Assembly (NCBI RefSeq): GCF_001659985.1
Contig: NZ_LYCS01000004.1
Span: 62,001-126,000 of the forward strand
Direction of reading: 5' to 3'
Source: Oceanobacillus sp. Castelsardo
GTDB taxonomy: Bacteria > Bacillota > Bacilli > Bacillales > Amphibacillaceae
Length of the DNA: 64,000 nucleotides
This document shows, in pieces, positions 59,330-64,000 of the stretch (its first letter is position 1; every line of letters starts with the position of its first letter). A program made the position numbers and the translations under genes. The notes under the pieces are model-generated. The model ran no database searches. It saw only the letters and a list, made by a program, of their open reading frames with translations, and was not told where the DNA came from.

Positions 59330-59369
59330 CTAAAATTAGATACCCCTTGAATAATTTCAAGGGGTATCT
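59330..59369 (-). terminator. Terminator of spoVID
   Basis: AGATACCCCTTGA (59338-59350) and TCAAGGGGTATCT (59357-59369), a perfect 13-bp stem with a 6-nt loop, followed by AATTTTAG on the minus strand. Confidence 0.85.
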
Positions 59370-59389
59370 CCGTTTTCATTCATTAAACC

Positions 59390-60643
59390 TTACTTTTTAG
59401 AAGGTATATAAAGTAACTGTCCTTCTGCTACATCAAAATCATCCTCTAACTGATTTTGTTTTATGATTTGTAATGGACTTACTTTAAAGCGTTCAGAAAT
59501 TGTTTCAATAGTATCGTCTTTCTGAACGATACAAAGCCTCATCTTTGTATATTCTTCTTCAGTAGAATTACGGAAAATATCAGATAAGTAAGTAATGTCC
59601 CCTTCACTTCGAGAATCAGGTTCATATTTTATTTCAGTAGATTCATCTTCTACTATTTCTTCATATTCCTCACTTTGCCCTTCAGATGATTCTGTAGTTG
59701 AATCTTGTTTATTATGGTTAAAGAATTCAGCTAAGGTTTGCGTCTGAGTCTTAAAAGACCATCTACCCTCTTCTACGGTGTTTTCCGAGCCCTCTGTTTC
59801 TTCCGTTTCTTCTGTCTCTTCCATTTGTTCCTCTTCATCCCTATTTTTTTCTAACGTAGGAGTTTCTGCTATATTTACTAATTCGGGTTCTTCTTGTTCC
59901 TCTTCTTCTCTATTTTCTTCTAAAGCAGAAGTTTCTGCTATACTTACAATTTCGGGTTCTTCTACTCGCTCCTCTTCATTTCTATTTTCTCCTAAAGTAG
60001 GAGTCTCCGCTATACTCGCAATTTCGGACTCTTCCTCTTGCTCTTCCTGCTTTTGTTTAATTTCAAATTCAAAAGTATCTTCCGTTTCTCTTTCCATTAA
60101 AACAGATTCTTCTTCCGCAACCTTTTCTGGAATACTTGAGACATCTTCTTGTACAGGCAATTCTTCTTGATGAACATCTTCCACACTATTATCTTCTACT
60201 CTACTAAATCCTGCTTCCTGATTAATACCATGTATGGCTATTGTGGAAAACATTTTTAGTTGAGTTTGCTCAGGTATTTCGTAATCAAATGCTTGCACAC
60301 TTACTAATACATCGTCTAAACTACTTACACGATAAGTAGGGACAGATATTTCTACCGGAAAGCGATGTGTAAACTCTGCATTTTCTTCATCCATATCAGC
60401 TACATTTTCTATATATCTCTTCGCTTCATGATTAAATTCTTCCAAACTTTCTTCTAAAATAGTTGCTTTTTTATAATTTCCCGTTAATTCTATTACACCT
60501 CTAATGGAGATATAGTCTTCATTATTCTGTATAGTAATTTCAGGATCCAATGATATTCCACGTAATTCTTCCAATTCCTGTCCTTTTTCAAAATATAACG
60601 TTTCATTTAATTCAAAAGTAAATACCGATTGTTCAGCCGACAA
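59390..60643 (-). CDS. spoVID: Stage VI sporulation protein D (SpoVID)
   Basis: A 417-residue coat-encasement protein. The conserved N-terminal domain (about 1-150) has FEKGQELEELRGISLDPEIT and SIRGVIELTGNY; a long acidic middle (about 150-290) contains three copies of a 23-26 residue repeat of the form IAET-(P/S)-(T/A)-L-(G/E)-x-N-R; the C-terminal LysM domain (about 365-415) is CIVQKDDTIETISERFKVSP and GQLLYIPSKK. The start is TTG 60643, 8 nt from GGAGG; the frame upstream to 60667 contains the ribosome site. SpoVID works with SafA to wrap the coat round the spore. Confidence 0.9.
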   Translation of the reverse strand: MSAEQSVFTFELNETLYFEKGQELEELRGISLDPEITIQNNEDYISIRGVIELTGNYKKATILEESLEEFNHEAKRYIENVADMDEENAEFTHRFPVEISVPTYRVSSLDDVLVSVQAFDYEIPEQTQLKMFSTIAIHGINQEAGFSRVEDNSVEDVHQEELPVQEDVSSIPEKVAEEESVLMERETEDTFEFEIKQKQEEQEEESEIASIAETPTLGENRNEEERVEEPEIVSIAETSALEENREEEEQEEPELVNIAETPTLEKNRDEEEQMEETEETEETEGSENTVEEGRWSFKTQTQTLAEFFNHNKQDSTTESSEGQSEEYEEIVEDESTEIKYEPDSRSEGDITYLSDIFRNSTEEEYTKMRLCIVQKDDTIETISERFKVSPLQIIKQNQLEDDFDVAEGQLLYIPSKK

Positions 60644-60727
60644 ACTGACTTCCTCCCTCCTAAGCATTTTCTAATATGCTTAATGTGTCTTAATCATGTA
60701 TATGAGAGAGCGTTTTTAGTTATGCAT

Positions 60728-60765
60728 GAAAAAGGCTATCCCCAGATTAATTGGGAATAGCCTTT
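60728..60765 (-). terminator. Terminator of the hem operon
   Basis: AAAGGCTATCCCCA and TGGGAATAGCCTTT (60731-60765 overall), two mismatches, followed by TTTCATG on the minus strand; 4 nt after the hemL stop. Confidence 0.85.
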
Positions 60766-60768
60766 AAC

Positions 60769-62055
60769 TTATTTTAGCTTGGAAAACGCTTTTCGTACGG
60801 CTTCGATAGTTTTTTCGATATCAGCATCTGTGTGTTCAGTTGACAGGAATAAACCTTCAAATTGGGAAGGTGGTAAAAATACTCCTTCTTCAATCATTGC
60901 TTGATAATACTTAGAAAAATATTCTAGATTAGATGTTTTTGCAGCTTCGAAATTAATCACTTTCTCATTGGTAAAGAATACACCTAACATAGAACCAACC
61001 CTGTTAATATGGAGGGGAATTTCGTAATCTTCTGCCGCTTGTTTATATCCCTCTATTAACCGATCGGCCTTTTTATTTATTTCCTCATAAGACTCTTTGG
61101 TTAAAGCTGAAATTGTTTCAAAACCAGCTGTCATAGCTAATGGATTTCCTGATAATGTTCCCGCCTGATAAATAGGGCCAGCAGGGGCAATTTGCTCCAT
61201 TATTTCACGTTTTCCGCCATACGCACCAACAGGCAAACCACCACCTATGACTTTCCCTAGGCAAGTTAAATCGGGATTAACATCAAAATATCCCTGTGCG
61301 GAATGGTATCCAACACGGAAACCAGTCATAACCTCATCAAAAATAAGTAAAGAACCATTTTCTTCTGTGATTTTTCTCATTTCTTGTAAAAAGGCTTTTT
61401 CTGGTGGTACTACTCCCATGTTGCCACAAACAGGCTCCATAATTACAGCAGCAATATTTTCACCATATTTTTCAAAAGCTAGTTTAACACTATCTAAATC
61501 ATTAAATGGTACCGTAATTGTGTTACTAGCAACAGAACTAGGGACACCGGGACTATCTGGTAAACCTAATGTAGCAACACCAGAACCTGCCTTAATAAGT
61601 AAGGAATCCCCGTGACCATGATAACTGCCTTCAAATTTCATTATAAAATCTCTACCAGTGTATCCTCTAGCAAGCCTTATTGCACTCATCGTTGCTTCTG
61701 TACCTGAATTTACCATACGGACCATTTCAACGGATGGAACCCGTTCAATTACAAGTTTAGCTAATTTATTTTCTATTTCAGTATTTGCACCGAAGCTCGT
61801 CCCTTTTTCTACTACTTCTTTTAGCCTTCCGACTACCCGTTCATTTGCATGACCTAAAATAAGAGGTCCCCAACTAAGTACATAATCAATGTACTCGTTA
61901 CCGTCTACATCATATATTTTTGATCCTTTTCCTGATTCCATTACAATCGGAGACATGTTTACTGATTTGAAAGCACGAACAGGTGAATTTACACCACCCG
62001 GTAGTAAATGAACAGCTTCTTCATATATTTCATGAGACTTTTCAAAATTTCCCAC
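60769..62055 (-). CDS. hemL: Glutamate-1-semialdehyde 2,1-aminomutase
   Basis: A 428-residue PLP enzyme that makes 5-aminolevulinate in the C5 pathway. [16 protein letters not shown] at the N-terminus, [16 protein letters not shown] near 238 and the PLP lysine in [19 protein letters not shown] near 265 are family motifs. The start is GTG 62055, 8-9 nt after GGAGGTG. It is the last gene of the hemC-hemD-hemB-hemL series and ends at a terminator before spoVID. A second GSA gene (gsaB) may exist elsewhere, as in B. subtilis. Confidence 0.97.
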   Translation of the reverse strand: MGNFEKSHEIYEEAVHLLPGGVNSPVRAFKSVNMSPIVMESGKGSKIYDVDGNEYIDYVLSWGPLILGHANERVVGRLKEVVEKGTSFGANTEIENKLAKLVIERVPSVEMVRMVNSGTEATMSAIRLARGYTGRDFIMKFEGSYHGHGDSLLIKAGSGVATLGLPDSPGVPSSVASNTITVPFNDLDSVKLAFEKYGENIAAVIMEPVCGNMGVVPPEKAFLQEMRKITEENGSLLIFDEVMTGFRVGYHSAQGYFDVNPDLTCLGKVIGGGLPVGAYGGKREIMEQIAPAGPIYQAGTLSGNPLAMTAGFETISALTKESYEEINKKADRLIEGYKQAAEDYEIPLHINRVGSMLGVFFTNEKVINFEAAKTSNLEYFSKYYQAMIEEGVFLPPSQFEGLFLSTEHTDADIEKTIEAVRKAFSKLK

Positions 62056-62070
62056 TGATTACACCTCCAC

Positions 62071-63045
62071 TTATTTATCTTCTTTTAACCAAGTTGCAAC
62101 GTCTTTAGCAAAATACGTTAAAATAATATCAGCACCTGCACGTTTCATAGAAGTTAACATTTCCATAACGATTTTTTCTTCATCAATCCAGCCATTTTGT
62201 GCAGCTGCTTTAATCATTGCATACTCACCACTAACATTATAAGCAACAACTGGCACATTTACATGATTGCGTACATCTCTAATAATATCTAAAAAGGATA
62301 AGGCAGGTTTTACCATAATAAAATCTGCACCTTCTTCAATATCAGATTCAGCCTCACGAATAGCTTCCAAACGATTTGCTGGATCCATTTGATATGTTTT
62401 ACGATCACCAAATTGAGGTGCACTGTCAGCAGCGTCACGGAATGGTCCATAGAATGCAGATGCATACTTTACAGCATATGACATAATAGGAATACTTTCA
62501 AATCCCGCTTCATCTAGAGCTTGACGAATAGCCACAACAAAACCGTCCATCATATTAGATGGGGCAATAATATCCGCTCCGGCTTTTGCTTGAGAAACAG
62601 CCGTTTTAGCTAGAACTTTCAATGATTCATCATTATCCACATCATGATTGTGAATGACACCACAATGGCCGTGGTCGGTATATTCACAAAGACATGTATC
62701 TGCGACTACTAATAAATCTGGGTATTTTTCTTTTACTAAGCGTGTAGCTTTTTGAACAATTCCATCATCAATAAAAGCACCCGTTCCAATTTCATCTTTT
62801 GCAGTAACTACACCAAAGAACATAACTGCTTTAATTCCTAATTCATAAACTTCTTTTATTTCACCTAGTAATAAGTCCATTGAAACTTGGTAAACTCCCG
62901 GCATGGAAGGAACTTCATTACGAATATTATTCCCTTCTATTACAAACATGGGATATATAAAATCATCCACACGCAAATGGTTTTCTCGTACTAATGAACG
63001 CATGGAAGCGGATGAACGCAATTTTCTATGTCTTTTGAAATCCAT
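62071..63045 (-). CDS. hemB: Delta-aminolevulinic acid dehydratase (porphobilinogen synthase)
   Basis: A 324-residue TIM-barrel enzyme that joins two 5-aminolevulinate molecules. The zinc site [14 protein letters not shown] (about 117-130) has three cysteines, so it is the zinc-dependent type; the Schiff-base lysines are in [17 protein letters not shown] near 195 and [13 protein letters not shown] near 250. The N-terminus [17 protein letters not shown] is standard. ATG 63045 follows AAAAGGAGC and shares one base with the hemD stop. Confidence 0.98.
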   Translation of the reverse strand: MDFKRHRKLRSSASMRSLVRENHLRVDDFIYPMFVIEGNNIRNEVPSMPGVYQVSMDLLLGEIKEVYELGIKAVMFFGVVTAKDEIGTGAFIDDGIVQKATRLVKEKYPDLLVVADTCLCEYTDHGHCGVIHNHDVDNDESLKVLAKTAVSQAKAGADIIAPSNMMDGFVVAIRQALDEAGFESIPIMSYAVKYASAFYGPFRDAADSAPQFGDRKTYQMDPANRLEAIREAESDIEEGADFIMVKPALSFLDIIRDVRNHVNVPVVAYNVSGEYAMIKAAAQNGWIDEEKIVMEMLTSMKRAGADIILTYFAKDVATWLKEDK

Positions 63046-63812
63046 TATATATGCTCCTTTTTATTTATATAATCAATCATAATATCAATCATTGCATCTA
63101 CAGTAAAAACCTTTGGCGTTAATATGTTAGAAAATCCCTTCTCCTTTGCCTTGTTTTCTGTTGTTGTTCCAATACAGACACATGGTTTATCGACTAAATA
63201 TCCTGATAACTCAAAATAAGCATCAATCGTGGATGGACTTGTGAATGTGATAAAATCAAATTCCGTTTGTAATGTGTCATTTAATAAATGTTTACTGTTG
63301 GAATTTAGAGTTGTCTTATAAACGTATAGGTTTTTAAATGGTATACTCGCTTTCGTCAATTCATTCGGAAGAACATCTCTAGAGAGGTTACCACGAATAA
63401 GTAGAACTTCTCCTGGTTTTTGATTTTCGGATAAGAATTCTTTGCTCAGTGTATCCGCATCATAAACAGAAGGCACAATATCTGCCGAATAACCATATTC
63501 CATTAATTTCTGATTCGTTTTTTCTCCAACTACTGCGATTTTTTTTGATTTTAATATTTCATGTGAAACTTGATGTTTATCAGCCAATCGAAAAAAACAT
63601 TGTACACCATTAGCACTCGTGAAAATAAACCAATCAAAACGTTCCAATTGTTTTATGATCTGCTTATTCTCATCACAATCATGACAACCAACTTGCAACA
63701 AAGGAACTTCAATTGGTATACCACCGAATTGATTAATTTTATTGGAGAAGATTTTCCCCCCTGTATCCTCCCTTGTCACTATAATCCTTTTGTTTCTTAA
63801 AGGGGCAATCAT
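63045..63812 (-). CDS. hemD: Uroporphyrinogen-III synthase
   Basis: A 255-residue bilobal enzyme that closes and inverts ring D of hydroxymethylbilane. The family is divergent, but [21 protein letters not shown] at the N-terminus, [15 protein letters not shown] near 80 and [16 protein letters not shown] near 175 are the usual landmarks. ATG 63812 follows AGAGGAGC and overlaps the hemC stop (ATGA); its own stop overlaps the hemB start by one base. Such tight coupling marks one operon. Confidence 0.93.
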   Translation of the reverse strand: MIAPLRNKRIIVTREDTGGKIFSNKINQFGGIPIEVPLLQVGCHDCDENKQIIKQLERFDWFIFTSANGVQCFFRLADKHQVSHEILKSKKIAVVGEKTNQKLMEYGYSADIVPSVYDADTLSKEFLSENQKPGEVLLIRGNLSRDVLPNELTKASIPFKNLYVYKTTLNSNSKHLLNDTLQTEFDFITFTSPSTIDAYFELSGYLVDKPCVCIGTTTENKAKEKGFSNILTPKVFTVDAMIDIMIDYINKKEHI

Positions 63813-64000
63813 TGATCAAGCTCCTCTTTAACTCTATCTACAATTTCCTTGGCACCTTGATTTATTAATAATGTAGCTGCCTCTTCACCAACCGCTTTTG
63901 GTTCAGTACCGCGAACAACTTCTTTTAAAATTGTTTTACCGTCTGGTGTGCCAACTAATGCAGTTAACACTATTTCATCCTTTTCTAAATAAGCATATCC
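63809..64000 (-). CDS. hemC: Hydroxymethylbilane synthase, C-terminal part
   Basis: The last 63 residues of porphobilinogen deaminase; the rest lies past the right edge. The visible part, including LVGTPDGKTILKEVVRGTEPKAVG and ending [10 protein letters not shown], matches domain 3 of HemC. The stop TGA (63811-63809) overlaps the start of hemD. Confidence 0.9.
   Translation of the reverse strand, partial: GYAYLEKDEIVLTALVGTPDGKTILKEVVRGTEPKAVGEEAATLLINQGAKEIVDRVKEELDQ

Overview
The window is a low-GC, endospore-forming Firmicute of the family Bacillaceae. Support comes from the sporulation genes (spo0B, spoIIB-like, spoIVFA/FB, spoVB, spoVID, safA, coxA-like, ysxE, rsfA), three T-box leaders on tRNA-synthetase genes, and a gene order that follows the Bacillus subtilis mtnN-to-hemC block almost gene for gene. 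Base composition and the dispersed repeats suggest an Oceanobacillus/Virgibacillus-like genus; that is inference, since no rRNA gene is present. Nearly all genes are on the minus strand. Only rarA, rsfA, spoVB, yrzE and one small membrane protein read to the right.

Layout (right to left is mostly the direction of transcription). 1-5620: mtnN (partial), yrrS, greA, udk, trmR, mltG, yrzB, ruvX, ireB. 5960-19191: alaS with T-box, yrrI, yrzR, recD2, yrrB, mnmA with its cysteine desulfurase, cymR, then rarA and rsfA on the plus strand, and a 6S RNA gene on the minus strand. 19192-31581: aspS-hisS with one shared T-box, an unlisted 57-residue helix-turn-helix-like ORF, dtd, relA, apt, recJ, a LapA-like protein and secDF. 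31706-40273: comN, spoVB, yrzE, yajC, tgt, queA, a DUF2905 protein, ruvB, ruvA, yebC and a coxA-like lipoprotein. 40340-46618: nadE, safA, pheA, obg, spo0B, rpmA, prp, rplU with an L21-type leader. 46619-53476: spoIVFB, spoIVFA, minD, minC, mreD, mreC, mreB, radC. 53654-64000: spoIIB-like gene, valS with T-box, a small membrane protein, ysxE, spoVID, hemL, hemB, hemD, and hemC (partial).

How the genes work together. The window is a conserved chromosomal core, not a genomic island. It combines translation and tRNA modification (alaS, hisS, aspS, valS, mnmA, trmR, tgt, queA, dtd, rplU, rpmA), cell shape and division-site placement (mreBCD, minCD), the spore programme (phosphorelay Spo0B, SpoIVFA/FB control of pro-sigma-K, coat assembly by SafA/SpoVID), DNA repair (ruvAB, recD2, recJ, rarA, ruvX, radC), the stringent response (relA) and uroporphyrinogen synthesis (hemC, D, B, L). 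Genes normally present at this locus in B. subtilis but not found here include pbpI, the U32 peptidases yrrN/yrrO, yrvC, bofC, pheB, the nadBCA cluster, maf and folC.

The non-genic signal is richer than the coding content. There are three families of short inverted-repeat elements: a 'TTAGAAAAC' hairpin found upstream of five minus-strand start codons, a 'TGTTCAAAAAG' MITE-like element with an optional internal module, and a 'GGCTGGGACA' element flanking minCD. Other points are an overlapping Asp/His specifier in the hisS-aspS T-box, a hairpin that buries the Shine-Dalgarno of the coxA-like gene, and a repeat inserted between the L21 leader and rplU. I see no CRISPR array, prophage, toxin-antitoxin pair or other obvious novel multi-gene system.
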